A DNA stretch of 64,000 nucleotides from Bradyrhizobium manausense. Its GTDB lineage: Bacteria; Pseudomonadota; Alphaproteobacteria; Rhizobiales; Xanthobacteraceae. Position numbers and translations under genes: made by a program. Below the pieces are notes generated by a model. It was not told where the DNA came from. It did no database searches and saw nothing but the letters and a program-made list of their open reading frames with translations. Location: positions 1 through 64,000 of the forward strand of contig NZ_LJYG01000090.1 of the NCBI RefSeq assembly GCF_001440035.1, read 5' to 3'. Below, piece by piece: positions 19,419 through 28,128 of this stretch (position 1 is the first letter of the stretch; every line of letters starts with the position of its first letter).

Positions 19419-20055
19419 GAGCTCCGCGGTCGCCCCGCAATACGCATCGATCCCGCACCGCGACCATACCGCCGAACTCGGCATGTGGGTCTTCATCGCG
19501 ACAGAAGTGCTGCTGTTCGGCGGCCTGATTCTCGCCTATCTCGTCTATCGCCACGCCTTCCCGCAAGGCTTCGCCGCGGGCAGCCGGCACACCGAGATCG
19601 TGATCGGGACGGCCAATACCGCCGTGCTGCTGACATCGAGCTTTCTGGTGGCGTGGGCCGTCGAGATCTTCTCGCCGGCGACCAGCAAGATCGTCACATG
19701 GCTGCTCGTCGGTGCGGCATGTCTCGGCCTTGTCTTCATCGCGCTCAAGGCCCTCGAGTACAGCGGCGAATATGACGAGCATCTCGTTCCCGGCATCAAC
19801 TTCCAGTTCGCCGGCCCGAAGGCCAACGGCGTTCAGCTGTTCTTCATCTTTTACTTCATCGCAACCGCGATCCACGCGTTGCACATGCTGATTGGGATCG
19901 GCCTGCTGATCACGCTTGCGATCATCTGCCGCAGGGCATCCACCAAACGCCATCATACGGCCCTGCACAGCGCGGCACTGTACTGGCACTTCGTCGATGT
20001 TGTCTGGATTTTCCTATTCGCGCTGATCTACCTGCCCGGGAGATCTACATCATGA
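19411..20055 (+). CDS. coxC: Cytochrome c oxidase subunit III
   Basis: The 214-aa product has about five transmembrane helices, starting with [20 protein letters not shown], which carries the typical subunit III Glu in a helix. It ends with the conserved [20 protein letters not shown]. It stabilises subunit I and may channel oxygen. It overlaps coxA by 8 bp and the subunit IV gene by 4 bp. Confidence 0.93.
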   Translation: MPESSAVAPQYASIPHRDHTAELGMWVFIATEVLLFGGLILAYLVYRHAFPQGFAAGSRHTEIVIGTANTAVLLTSSFLVAWAVEIFSPATSKIVTWLLVGAACLGLVFIALKALEYSGEYDEHLVPGINFQFAGPKANGVQLFFIFYFIATAIHALHMLIGIGLLITLAIICRRASTKRHHTALHSAALYWHFVDVVWIFLFALIYLPGRSTS

Positions 20056-20327
20056 CGGAATGGCGACCACCAATTGCCCTCGTCGGTGCCTGGCTCGCCC
20101 TGCTGGCCTTGCTGGCGCTGACCGTGGCTCTGGCCTACCTGCCACTCGGAGCTGGCAATGGCGTCGTCGCCCTGACCATCGGCACGATCAAGGCGGGACT
20201 TGTCGCGGCCATCTTCATGGAGCTGCGGCATCGCGGCGGCCTCACGCTCATCTTCGCCGGCGCGGGGCTGTTCTGGCTCGGCATCCTGTTATGGCTGGGG
20301 TCGATGGATTTCCTGACGCGGACGTGA
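20052..20327 (+). CDS. coxD: Cytochrome c oxidase subunit IV (caa3-type)
   Basis: A 91-aa protein with three hydrophobic helices, matching the prokaryotic subunit IV (CtaF/CyoD-like, caa3) family. TIKAGLVAAIFMELRH is its recognisable core. It is a small structural subunit and the last gene of the cox operon; it ends a few bases before the convergent cytochrome c gene. Confidence 0.85.
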   Translation: MTEWRPPIALVGAWLALLALLALTVALAYLPLGAGNGVVALTIGTIKAGLVAAIFMELRHRGGLTLIFAGAGLFWLGILLWLGSMDFLTRT

Positions 20328-20333
20328 GATTCT

Positions 20334-21563
20334 TCAGTTCGTCCTGGCATCGAGCGCCGCGCGCTCCTTCTTAGCTTGGTCCGCGCTGACCGGCGGCGCC
20401 TTGCCCCAATGGTTTCGGACATAGGTCGCGACCGCCGCGACCTGCACGTCGTTCAATTGCCAGCCGAAGGCAGGCATGGCCGGACCAGTCGGCTCCTTGT
20501 CAGTCGCGACGCTCTGCGCGCCCTGAAGGATCACGCGCAGCACCGTCGTGGGATCGCCCGTGTTGACGGTCGCCGCATGAGCGAGATTCGGAATGAGATT
20601 AGGAACGCCGGATCCATCCGACTTGTGACAGGCCGAGCAGAGATCCTGATAGATCGCCCCGCCCGCCGCCATCACATGCGCATCCGCCGAACTGTCCGCC
20701 GCAGCCTTCGGGCCCGATACATCCTTCAGATAGGCCGCCATCGCCTTGGTGTCATCGTCGCTGAGCCTGGACGTCGAGAGCTCGACGACCTCACCCATAA
20801 GGCCCGCCGCTGCCGCAAACCTGTTGTGGCCGGTCTTGAGATACTGCGCGAGATCGTCGGCCGACCATTCGGCAAGGGGGCCCTGCCCGCTGGTGATATC
20901 GGGCGCGACCCATCCCTGCAGCGTGTAGCCTTGGAGAGGCTTGTCGGACTTGTCGCCGCCCAACACCGTCTTCGGCGTATGGCAGGCGCCGCAATGGCCG
21001 GGGCCTTCGACGAGATAGGCGCCACGATTCCACTGTTTCGACTTGTTCCGCTGCTCCATGAACTCGCCCGGTTTGAAATAGAGTTTGTCCCAGACCGTCA
21101 TCGCCATTCGCTGGTTGAGAGGGAACGGCAGCTGGTTGGCGGCCACCGAATTATGAACCGGTTCCACGGTCGACAGATAAGCGCGAATATCCTTGACGTC
21201 CTCTTGCGTCATGCGTGCAAAGTAGGGAAACGGCATGGCCGGATAGAGCCGCTTGCCGTCGCGGCGCATACCTTTCCGCGCGGCCGCGTCGAACTCCTCG
21301 TCGGTCCAGGCGCCGATCCCGGTCTCCCGATCCGGCGTGATGTTGGGCGCGACCAGCACGCCGAACGGCGTTTCGATGGGACGGCCGCCGCTGAAAGGAT
21401 GATCGCTGCCGGGCACCGTGTGGCAGCTGCCGCAATCGGCGGCGGCGGCCAGATAGCGCCCGCGCTCCACTGCAGCGAAATTCTGCACGTCGGCGCTCAT
21501 AGCCTTGCTGACGCCAACAGCAAACGTGAGCATCACGAACGCGAATTGTGCAGCTCTACGCAT
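20334..21563 (-). CDS. Trihaem cytochrome c subunit of a membrane-bound GMC-type dehydrogenase
   Basis: The 409-aa protein has a signal peptide ending near SKAMSA and three haem sites, CGSCH, CGACH and CSACH. This is the arrangement in the cytochrome subunits of gluconate, alcohol and sorbitol dehydrogenases. Diagnostic phrases are GVLVAPNITPDRETGIGAWTD and YPAMPFPYFARMT. It takes electrons from the flavoprotein encoded just upstream (8-bp overlap) and hands them to quinone or cytochrome c. The C-terminal tail after the third haem lacks a clear membrane helix. Confidence 0.9.
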   Translation of the reverse strand: MRRAAQFAFVMLTFAVGVSKAMSADVQNFAAVERGRYLAAAADCGSCHTVPGSDHPFSGGRPIETPFGVLVAPNITPDRETGIGAWTDEEFDAAARKGMRRDGKRLYPAMPFPYFARMTQEDVKDIRAYLSTVEPVHNSVAANQLPFPLNQRMAMTVWDKLYFKPGEFMEQRNKSKQWNRGAYLVEGPGHCGACHTPKTVLGGDKSDKPLQGYTLQGWVAPDITSGQGPLAEWSADDLAQYLKTGHNRFAAAAGLMGEVVELSTSRLSDDDTKAMAAYLKDVSGPKAAADSSADAHVMAAGGAIYQDLCSACHKSDGSGVPNLIPNLAHAATVNTGDPTTVLRVILQGAQSVATDKEPTGPAMPAFGWQLNDVQVAAVATYVRNHWGKAPPVSADQAKKERAALDARTN

Positions 21564-23334
21564 TGATCAGCTGCCCCGGGTTCTTGAGATAATTCGACCG
21601 GATCGCATCGGCCGCCCAATAGGCGAGCGCGGCAACGGTGCCGGTCGGGTTGTAGCCGGCGTTCTGCGGAAACGCGCTGGCGCCCAGGACGAACAGGTTC
21701 GGCACGTCCCAGCTCTGGAGATAACGGTTCAGGGCGCTCGTATTGGGATCCGTTCCCATGATCGCGCCACCGCAAAGATGGGTGGTCTGGTATTTGGTGA
21801 TGTCGTAAGGCGCCTTGCGATATTCCTTGTGGACTTGCTTTGCGCCCATCGCCTGAAAGATCTCGGCGAACTTGTCGGTCAGGAATTTGTTCTGCTTGAT
21901 CTCGTTGTCGTGGAAATCCATGGTGATCCGCACCAGCGGCCGATTGAAGCGATCTTTGTAAGTGGGATCGAGATCGAGATAGACGTCGCGGTAGCTGTAC
22001 ATGCTGCCGTGGACGCCGGTCCCGGGCTTGATGGCGCTCTGATAGTTTTCCTTGACGGCCTTCTTCCACGCCGCACCCCATGACGGCGTCCCCGGCGGCA
22101 CCGGCGTGGTTTCGATCGGCCGGCCGTTGGTCTGCACATGCCCCATGTAGCCGCCGCCGACGAAGCCGTGGGGACCGTGATCGAAATTGTCGCCATTGAA
22201 CTCATCGATGCACATTCCGATCGCGCCGGAGGCGATGAAGGGATTGAAGACGAATTTTGCCGGATCGAAGAAGCTGACGACGTCGGAGATGGTCTGGTGG
22301 GTGAAGTTGCGGCCGACCACGCCGGTATTGGCCGCGGGGTCGTAGGCCTTGCCGATACCCGACAGCAGCAGGAGCTGGACGTTGAAGATCGTATAGGCCG
22401 AGAGCACGACGAGATCGGCCGGCTGCTCCCATTCGTCGCCCGCTGTGTCGACGAAGGACACGCCGGTGGCGCGCTTGCCGGAGCCGTCGACGTTGATCCG
22501 CGTGACTTCACTGTTGTCGCGGGCCGTGAAGTTGGGTTTGCGCACCAGCGCAGGCAGGATCGTGGTCTGCGGTGAGGCCTTTGAATAGTTGCCGCAGCCG
22601 AACCACTCGCAGAAACCGCAATAGGTGCAGGGCCCGAGGCGAACGCCGAGAGGATTCTGGTATGGCCGTGACATGTTGCCGGAGGGCTGCGGAAACGGCT
22701 TGTAGCCGAGCTCGCGCGCCGCCTTGCCGAACAGCGTGTGGCCGAATGGCTGGTCCTGCGGCGGATTGGGATAGGCGCGCGAGCGCGGCCCCTCGAAGGG
22801 ATTGCCGCCCTCCATGATCGTGCCCTTGATATTGCCGGCCTGGCCGGACGTGCCGCAGAGATATTCGAAGCGATCGTAGTGCGGCTCGAGCTCGTCATAG
22901 GTCACGCCCCAATCCTGGACGGTCATGTCCTCTGGCAGGAAGCCTGCGCCATAGCGCTGGGTCAGATGCGTCTTGAGCACAAAATCTGACGGCAAGAAGC
23001 GCCAGGTCTCGGCATTCCAGTGCACGCCGCCGCCGCCGACGCCGTTCGGCGGCATGAAGGCGCCCCAGGTCCGGATCGGCAGCGCGGTCTCGCTCATCTT
23101 GTTGCGGAAGGTGAAGGTGGTCTGGCTCGGGCTCAGGAACAGCTCGTGACGGATGCGATAGCGCAACTCGTCGGCCGCGTAGCCCGGCGGGTAGTCCGTT
23201 GCCGTATTGCGCCACGGGCCGCGCTCGATTGCGATCACGTCGAGCCCGGCATCGGCGAGCTCATAGGCCATGATGGAGCCGGTCCAGCCGAGCCCGATGA
23301 TGACGACGTCCTTCCGCGGGAGCTTGCGGGCCAT
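21556..23334 (-). CDS. GMC-family FAD-dependent oxidoreductase (gluconate 2-dehydrogenase-type large subunit)
   Basis: The 592-aa flavoprotein has the FAD Rossmann motif IIGLGWTGSIMAYELADAG at the N-terminus. The FAD/substrate block GVGGGGVHWNAETWRF follows, and the C-terminal GMC segment YNPTGTVAALAYWAADAI is intact. A Cys-rich run CTYCGFCEWFGC resembles the [3Fe-4S] ligand motif of membrane-bound FAD-dependent glucose and gluconate dehydrogenases. It forms a three-gene unit with subunit 3 (upstream) and the trihaem cytochrome (downstream). The sugar or sugar-acid substrate cannot be decided from sequence. Confidence 0.9.
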   Translation of the reverse strand: MARKLPRKDVVIIGLGWTGSIMAYELADAGLDVIAIERGPWRNTATDYPPGYAADELRYRIRHELFLSPSQTTFTFRNKMSETALPIRTWGAFMPPNGVGGGGVHWNAETWRFLPSDFVLKTHLTQRYGAGFLPEDMTVQDWGVTYDELEPHYDRFEYLCGTSGQAGNIKGTIMEGGNPFEGPRSRAYPNPPQDQPFGHTLFGKAARELGYKPFPQPSGNMSRPYQNPLGVRLGPCTYCGFCEWFGCGNYSKASPQTTILPALVRKPNFTARDNSEVTRINVDGSGKRATGVSFVDTAGDEWEQPADLVVLSAYTIFNVQLLLLSGIGKAYDPAANTGVVGRNFTHQTISDVVSFFDPAKFVFNPFIASGAIGMCIDEFNGDNFDHGPHGFVGGGYMGHVQTNGRPIETTPVPPGTPSWGAAWKKAVKENYQSAIKPGTGVHGSMYSYRDVYLDLDPTYKDRFNRPLVRITMDFHDNEIKQNKFLTDKFAEIFQAMGAKQVHKEYRKAPYDITKYQTTHLCGGAIMGTDPNTSALNRYLQSWDVPNLFVLGASAFPQNAGYNPTGTVAALAYWAADAIRSNYLKNPGQLINA

Positions 23335-23343
23335 GTGCGGTGC

Positions 23344-24069
23344 TCACGATTTTGCCGGGGTCCAGTCGGCGCGCCCCGCGATGCTGACGGGCGGATGCGG
23401 ATAACGTTCGTTGTGACGACCGACCCAGTCGCGATAGTCGTAGCGGATTCCGGGAAAGCCGATCATCTTCCAGCCGACCATGTCGATGTTGCCGCCGTGA
23501 ATGGGATCGGAGAAGAAGCCTTCCGGCACATCCTTCAGCAGGGCCGAGAAAAACCCCTTCGCATCGACCGCTTCGAACTTGATCTCCCCAGACTCGATCT
23601 TTCGCAGCACATCATCCTGGGCGTCGGCATCGAGCTCTGCGAACGATTTCCCGCCCTGGGTTGACTTGCAATGCTTGTCGAGCGCGGCTAGCGCCTTGCG
23701 ATAGAGCTCGGCGTGGGTCAGTGCCGATTGCGGCCCTTGCTCCTTGGTGCCGTGGGTATGCGGTCCAAGCGTGTAGAGGTTCTGGTTGGACCCGTAGGGC
23801 CCCTTGAGCTGGCGATCGATGAACACCGCGCAGCCGGCGATCTTGCCCCCGGGCGTCTCCGGATCGGGCGGGATGATGCGATCGACGATCGCTTCCATCG
23901 CGCGGGCTTCATCGAGCGTGAAGAACTGCCACGGACCTGGGCGCACCATCTCTGGCGGCGAGTTCGGACGAGGCGCCCACGGCACGTGATTGTGGATCAC
24001 CGTCGCGTGCGTGAGGGATGTCGTGCCGACAAACCAGGCCGCGAGTGTCAAAAAGGTTCTGCGCTGCAT
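23344..24069 (-). CDS. Gluconate 2-dehydrogenase subunit 3 family protein
   Basis: A 241-aa protein with a twin-arginine-like leader (MQRRTFLTLAAWFVGTTS). The family core FFTLDEARAMEAIVDRIIPPDPETPG is followed by GCAVFIDRQLKGPYG. Subunit 3 helps export and mature the flavoprotein through the Tat route and remains part of the periplasmic complex. It lies 9 bp before the GMC gene, and is the first gene of this operon. Confidence 0.88.
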   Translation of the reverse strand: MQRRTFLTLAAWFVGTTSLTHATVIHNHVPWAPRPNSPPEMVRPGPWQFFTLDEARAMEAIVDRIIPPDPETPGGKIAGCAVFIDRQLKGPYGSNQNLYTLGPHTHGTKEQGPQSALTHAELYRKALAALDKHCKSTQGGKSFAELDADAQDDVLRKIESGEIKFEAVDAKGFFSALLKDVPEGFFSDPIHGGNIDMVGWKMIGFPGIRYDYRDWVGRHNERYPHPPVSIAGRADWTPAKS

Positions 24070-24159
24070 GGAACATCCATCAGGCCCGTGTCGCCAACGT
24101 GAGCCGGATTTGGAGGTTCCTATGCGCAGGTTAGCCTTTGGTAGGAGCGCATCCCGACG

Positions 24160-24326
24160 CTAGATGCTGATCAGCGCGATACCGAGCTCGCCAATCGCCG
24201 AGACCGAGGCGCCGGTGATGTTCTCCAGATTGGCGAACTCGGTGATGGATTGAAAGCCTCCTCGCCCTGATCCAGAATCAGGACAAACACGCGCTCGGCG
24301 CCGTCATTGATCGTCTTCGACTTCAT
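24160..24326 (-). pseudogene. Truncated and frameshifted PPC-domain (DUF296) DNA-binding protein gene
   Basis: From ATG 24326 the frame reads MKSKTINDGAERVFVLILDQ, then GEEAF, then must shift one frame to continue QSITEFANLENITGASVSAI and GELGIALISI before a stop. The two pieces together match the first 55 residues of PPC/DUF296 proteins ('GE.AF..L..FA....I.GAS..AIGA'). The missing C-terminal half and the shift mean it is not functional. It separates the GMC operon from the YdeP-like gene. Confidence 0.65.
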
Positions 24327-24353
24327 CCGACATTCCTGCTGCTATGAGGTCTG

Positions 24354-26675
24354 TTACGCCGCCGAGATCGGTACCTCGCCGCCCTCGATGATCTCGGGCG
24401 GGACATCCTTGAACAGCCGCACCGGCACGGACTTCGCCGCCGGCACCTTGCTGCCTTCGGCATAGTGCCAAAGCGGAATCAGCCCGTTGCATTCGGGATA
24501 GTATCCAGCGATGCACCGGCGCGGGATGTCGTAGGGCACGACCTGAAGCTCGCTCAGTCTACGTTCGATACCGTCATTAACCTCCGTCACCAGCGTGACG
24601 GTGTCGCCGGATTTCAGCCCGTCCGCCTCCATGTCATCAGGATTCATCAGCACGACGTAGCGGCTGCCATGGATGCCGCGGAAGCGATCGTCCTCGGTGT
24701 AGATCGTCGTGTTGAACTGCCCATCCGCGCGCATGGTCATCAGCTCATAGACGCCATCGCTCTCCTTTGGCGGCGCGAAGGCCGCCTTGGGAACGGTGAA
24801 ATTGGCCTTGCCGTTTGGCGTCTTCCATTTGCGCTCGCGCGCCGCCAGCGGCCGCGGAAAGCCGCCGGGCTCGAACATGCGCTTGTTGAAATCCTTGAAC
24901 TGGTCCGGATAGGTACGCTCGATCGCATCCCTGATGCGCGAATAGTCGGCGATCCAGCCATCCCAATCGATTTTGGGGTTGGGCTTCAGGGTCGCTTTGG
25001 CGAGACCAGCGATGATCGCCGGCTCGGACAAGGCATGTTCGGCGACCGGCCTGCGCTGGCCGCGCGAGCCGTGAATGCAGGCGGTGGAATCCTCCATTGA
25101 CACGGCCTGCGCCCCGCTGGCCTGCTGGTCGATCTCGATGCGGCCGAGGCATGGCAGCAGATACGTCACTTCGCCTGGTACGATGTGGCTGCGATTAAGC
25201 TTTGTTGCGATCTGCACCGACAGACGGAGGCCCGACCAGGCAGGCTCCATCAGCGAACGGTCTGGAACTGCGCGCACGAAATTGCCCCCTAAGCTGACGA
25301 AGCCGCGAACTTCACCTTTCAGAATGCCCTCGCAGGCATCCACCGTCGACAAACCGTCCCCGCGCGGCGGTTCGAATTCGTGGAGCTTCGCCTGCTTGTC
25401 GAGCGGCACCAGCTTGGTCTTTTCGGAGATGCCGACCGTGCGCTGACCCTGCACGTTGGAATGGCCGCGGATCGGCGAGATGCCGGCACCGGGCTTGCCG
25501 ATATTGCCGCGCAACAGCAGCAGATTGACGATCATTTTGGTCGTTTCGACGCCATACTTGTGCTGGGTCACGCCCATGCCGTAATTGGCGATGACGGCGT
25601 TCGCAGCCATATAAGTGTTTGCAGCCTCAAGCATAGCCGACCGCGTCAGTCCCGACGCCCGCTCGACCTCGTCCCAGCCCTGATTGCGGCAGAATGCGGC
25701 GAACTCGTCGAAGCCGGAGGTGTGCTGCGCGATGAAGTCGACATCGACCACGCGCGGCTCGCCATACTTTATCGCCTTGTCGTCCGCCTCGATCACCCAT
25801 TTGCAAATCCCGACAATCGCCGCTGCGTCGCCGCCGACGCGGACCTGATGATATTGCGTGCTGATGCGCGTGCCGCCCGCGATCATCTGCAGCGGGTTCT
25901 GCGGATTGACGAAGCGCTCAAGGCCGCGCTCCCGAAGCGGATTGAAGGTGACGATGGGCACGCCGCGCTGAGCAGCCTCCTGCAGCGGATGCAGCATCCG
26001 CGGCGCATTGGTCGTGGTGTTGTGGCCGAAGAAGAAGATGCAGTCGGTGCTCTCGAAGTCCTTGAGCAGCACGGTGCCGACCGGAACCCCGATGACCTCT
26101 GGCAAGGCCACAGAGGTCGTCTCATGGCACATATTGGAGCTGTCGGGGAAATTGTTGGTGCCGTACATCCGGCCGAACAGCTGGTACATGTAACTGGCCT
26201 CCAGCGAAGCGCGGCCGGACGTGTACATGATCACCGAATGGGGATCGAGCTTGTTGAGCTCGGCGCCGATCTCGCGAAACGCTTGGTTCCAGTCGACTGC
26301 CACATATTTGTCGCTGACCGGATCATAGCGCATTGGATTGGTCAGCCGCCCCTGCTCCTCCAATTGATGATCGGACCAGGCGCGCAGCTCGGTGAGCGTA
26401 TGCTGAACGAAAAACTCCGGCGTGACCGTCTTGCCGGTTATTTCCCAGGCGGTCGCCTTGGCGCCATTCTCGCAGAATTCGAAGGGACGCGGACTTGCCG
26501 GCTTGGCCCAGGAACAGCTGACGCACATGAAGCCATCAGGCTTGTTCTGCTTCAACAGGATCTCGCTGCCCAGGAGTGCAACCTCCTCCTGCGTCAGTAT
26601 ATGCATGACGGCGTTGAGCGAGCCCCAGCCACCGGCGGGAGCATCATAATTCTCGACTTTGGCTTTCTGCCGCAT
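24354..26675 (-). CDS. FdhF/YdeP-family molybdopterin oxidoreductase
   Basis: The 773-aa product (ATG 26675, AAAGGG ribosome-binding site) has the YdeP-type opening GGWGSLNAVMHILTQEEVALLG. A Cys pair then sits in MCVSCSWAKPASPRPFEFCE, the typical spacing for an iron-sulfur site in this family. Mo-bisPGD-binding blocks follow (SSNMCHETTSVALPEVIG, FFFGHNTTTNAPRMLHPL, and a C-terminal aspartate-decarboxylase-like barrel). YdeP proteins are formate-dehydrogenase-like enzymes of uncertain substrate, linked in enterobacteria to acid resistance. Divergent fdhD, needed to sulfurate the Mo cofactor of formate dehydrogenases, starts 120 bp away and supports a related activity. Confidence 0.88.
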   Translation of the reverse strand: MRQKAKVENYDAPAGGWGSLNAVMHILTQEEVALLGSEILLKQNKPDGFMCVSCSWAKPASPRPFEFCENGAKATAWEITGKTVTPEFFVQHTLTELRAWSDHQLEEQGRLTNPMRYDPVSDKYVAVDWNQAFREIGAELNKLDPHSVIMYTSGRASLEASYMYQLFGRMYGTNNFPDSSNMCHETTSVALPEVIGVPVGTVLLKDFESTDCIFFFGHNTTTNAPRMLHPLQEAAQRGVPIVTFNPLRERGLERFVNPQNPLQMIAGGTRISTQYHQVRVGGDAAAIVGICKWVIEADDKAIKYGEPRVVDVDFIAQHTSGFDEFAAFCRNQGWDEVERASGLTRSAMLEAANTYMAANAVIANYGMGVTQHKYGVETTKMIVNLLLLRGNIGKPGAGISPIRGHSNVQGQRTVGISEKTKLVPLDKQAKLHEFEPPRGDGLSTVDACEGILKGEVRGFVSLGGNFVRAVPDRSLMEPAWSGLRLSVQIATKLNRSHIVPGEVTYLLPCLGRIEIDQQASGAQAVSMEDSTACIHGSRGQRRPVAEHALSEPAIIAGLAKATLKPNPKIDWDGWIADYSRIRDAIERTYPDQFKDFNKRMFEPGGFPRPLAARERKWKTPNGKANFTVPKAAFAPPKESDGVYELMTMRADGQFNTTIYTEDDRFRGIHGSRYVVLMNPDDMEADGLKSGDTVTLVTEVNDGIERRLSELQVVPYDIPRRCIAGYYPECNGLIPLWHYAEGSKVPAAKSVPVRLFKDVPPEIIEGGEVPISAA

Positions 26676-26794
26676 TGGCGGGCCCTTTGCTTGCAAGCCC
26701 CCGTACGCAGAACGGAAGGCGGCATCTCAGGTTCCTCAGCATCAGGAACATTGCGCGCGCTCGCGCGTCGATACTTCGTCGCAGGACGAACCTC

Positions 26795-27622
26795 ATGCAC
26801 GGCTCCCACTCGACCAGACGCGATAGCATCTTGACGCCTACCGCTTCGATCAGGATGCCTCGGCTGACCTCGGGCGGAACGCGGGATGAGCGCGTCATTG
26901 CCGAGGAGTGTCCGGTGGCGCTCGTGTTTGACGGCACGACCATGGCTGTTCTGATGGCGACGCCGTCCGATCTCACCGATCTCGCGCTCGGCTTCAGCCT
27001 GACCGAGGGGCTGATCGAGGACCCCGGCGAGATCGAGGAATTGTCGGTCGTTCCCGGTGTCGATGGCATCGAACTGCGAACCTGGCTGCGGCCGCGGGCT
27101 GGACGCCGGCTGAAAGATCGGCGCCGGCAACTGGTTGGTCCGACCGGCTGCGGCTTGTGCGGCATCGAGAGTCTTGCCGAAGCCAACCGGATGCATTGCA
27201 CCGTCGTGCGGCAGATCAGTCTCACGCCAGAGCAGATCCGCGCCGCGGTCGAGCGCCTCAGTGCGGCACAAGTCCTCAACCACGCGACGCGGGCCACGCA
27301 CGCCGCCGGCTTCTTCCAGCCCGGCCATGACGGCATGATCCTGCGCGAGGACGTCGGACGTCACAATGCGCTGGACAAGCTTGCCGGCGCGCTGGCCTCG
27401 CAGGGCCTATCTGGCCGCACCGGCGCCGTCATTCTCACGAGCCGGATCTCGGTCGAAATGGTGCAGAAGGCGGCAGCGATCGGCGCCGGCATTGTCGTCG
27501 CAGTCTCCGCGCCGACCGCGCTTGCGATCCGCACCGCCGAGGCCAGCGGCCTCACCTTGATCGGCATCGCGCGCGGCAGCGACTTCGAAATTTTCAGCCA
27601 CTTGGCGGGCGTGCGTCGTTGA
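26795..27622 (+). CDS. fdhD: Formate dehydrogenase accessory sulfurtransferase FdhD
   Basis: A 275-aa protein with the hallmarks of FdhD: ERVIAEECPVALVFDG, a block LALGFSLTEGLI, the cysteine motif GCGLCGIES (persulfide-carrying loop), and the C-terminal SRISVEMVQKAAAIGAGIVVAVSAPTA split around GRTGAVILT. It moves sulfur from a cysteine desulfurase to the molybdenum cofactor of formate dehydrogenases. The frame is open upstream to 26675, but the ATG at 26795 leaves a normal-length enzyme. It is divergent from the YdeP-like gene. Confidence 0.92.
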   Translation: MHGSHSTRRDSILTPTASIRMPRLTSGGTRDERVIAEECPVALVFDGTTMAVLMATPSDLTDLALGFSLTEGLIEDPGEIEELSVVPGVDGIELRTWLRPRAGRRLKDRRRQLVGPTGCGLCGIESLAEANRMHCTVVRQISLTPEQIRAAVERLSAAQVLNHATRATHAAGFFQPGHDGMILREDVGRHNALDKLAGALASQGLSGRTGAVILTSRISVEMVQKAAAIGAGIVVAVSAPTALAIRTAEASGLTLIGIARGSDFEIFSHLAGVRR

Positions 27623-27943
27623 GCGACAGACGGAGACGCTCAGCGCAAGATCGACTTGTATCAGGGGCATCATCCATGACTGCTGATGGCCGCCGGACAA
27701 GCTTCGACCTCTGAGCCAGGACTCGCGCCGATAGTGGCGATCCGAGGCCAGCAGGTCCTATAGGGGATTATTCACCGTGGCTAAACCTCGATTTTCCTCT
27801 GGCGCTCGGACTTGGCGTGCCTCCAGGTCGTGCTCTCCGCTTGAGCGGAATTCGCCGCGGCGCTTTGGCAATTTTCTACTTGCTGAGAAAACACCGTTTG
27901 AAAATCCAACGCTCAAACGGTCTTGCTAGCTAAGCTATTGAAA
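27623..27943. other. Border region between fdhD and the integrated element
   Basis: No gene is visible in 320 bp. A short inverted repeat just after the fdhD stop (TGAGCG...CGCTCA, 27620-27642) may end fdhD transcription. The last 60 bp carry the CCGTTTGA...TCAAACGG hairpin, which is also found left of the 8294 tRNA remnant. Confidence 0.5.
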
Positions 27944-27992
27944 TGGTGGGCGCACCAGGGCTCGAACCTGGGACCCGCTGATTAAGAGTCAG
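27944..27992 (-). repeat. Left attachment repeat: tRNA-Lys 3' half (49 bp)
   Basis: Identical over 49 bp to 59579-59627, running from the CCA end through the T arm and variable loop to the end of the anticodon stem. After this the sequence diverges (ATCTTTTACTG instead of the rest of the tRNA). It is the displaced half-site made by integrase-mediated crossover near the anticodon loop. Confidence 0.93.
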
Positions 27993-28110
27993 ATCTTTTA
28001 CTGCCACATAGTGTGTCATGGTATACGTAACCGCCGGTAACTCATTGTATCGCGTACGGTTTTCATTACATAGCACTCCGCCGCTGCAACCTGCAGCACG
28101 CGCTTTCGGA

Positions 28111-28128
28111 GTGCCAAATCGGTGCCAC
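28111..28128. repeat. Inner end motif, left copy (candidate integrase arm site)
   Basis: GTGCCAAATCGGTGCCAC occurs here and again at 59490-59507, just inside the other end. It contains two GTGCCA units 11 bp apart. It overlaps the GTG start of the integrase gene, so binding there could also control integrase expression. The integrase arm-site role is inferred. Confidence 0.6.

Larger units (their letters stand above)
8294..27992. mobile_element. Respiratory gene block bracketed by tRNA-Lys 3'-end copies (possible older island)
   Basis: The segment is flanked by two direct copies of the tRNA-Lys 3' half. Everything between them is energy metabolism: SCO, actA-F, coxBACD, GMC dehydrogenase, YdeP-like molybdoenzyme and fdhD. 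No integrase, transposase or mobility gene is visible. It may be an island that lost its integrase, or the outer repeat may be the scar of an earlier event. Codon use resembles the host. Confidence 0.5.
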
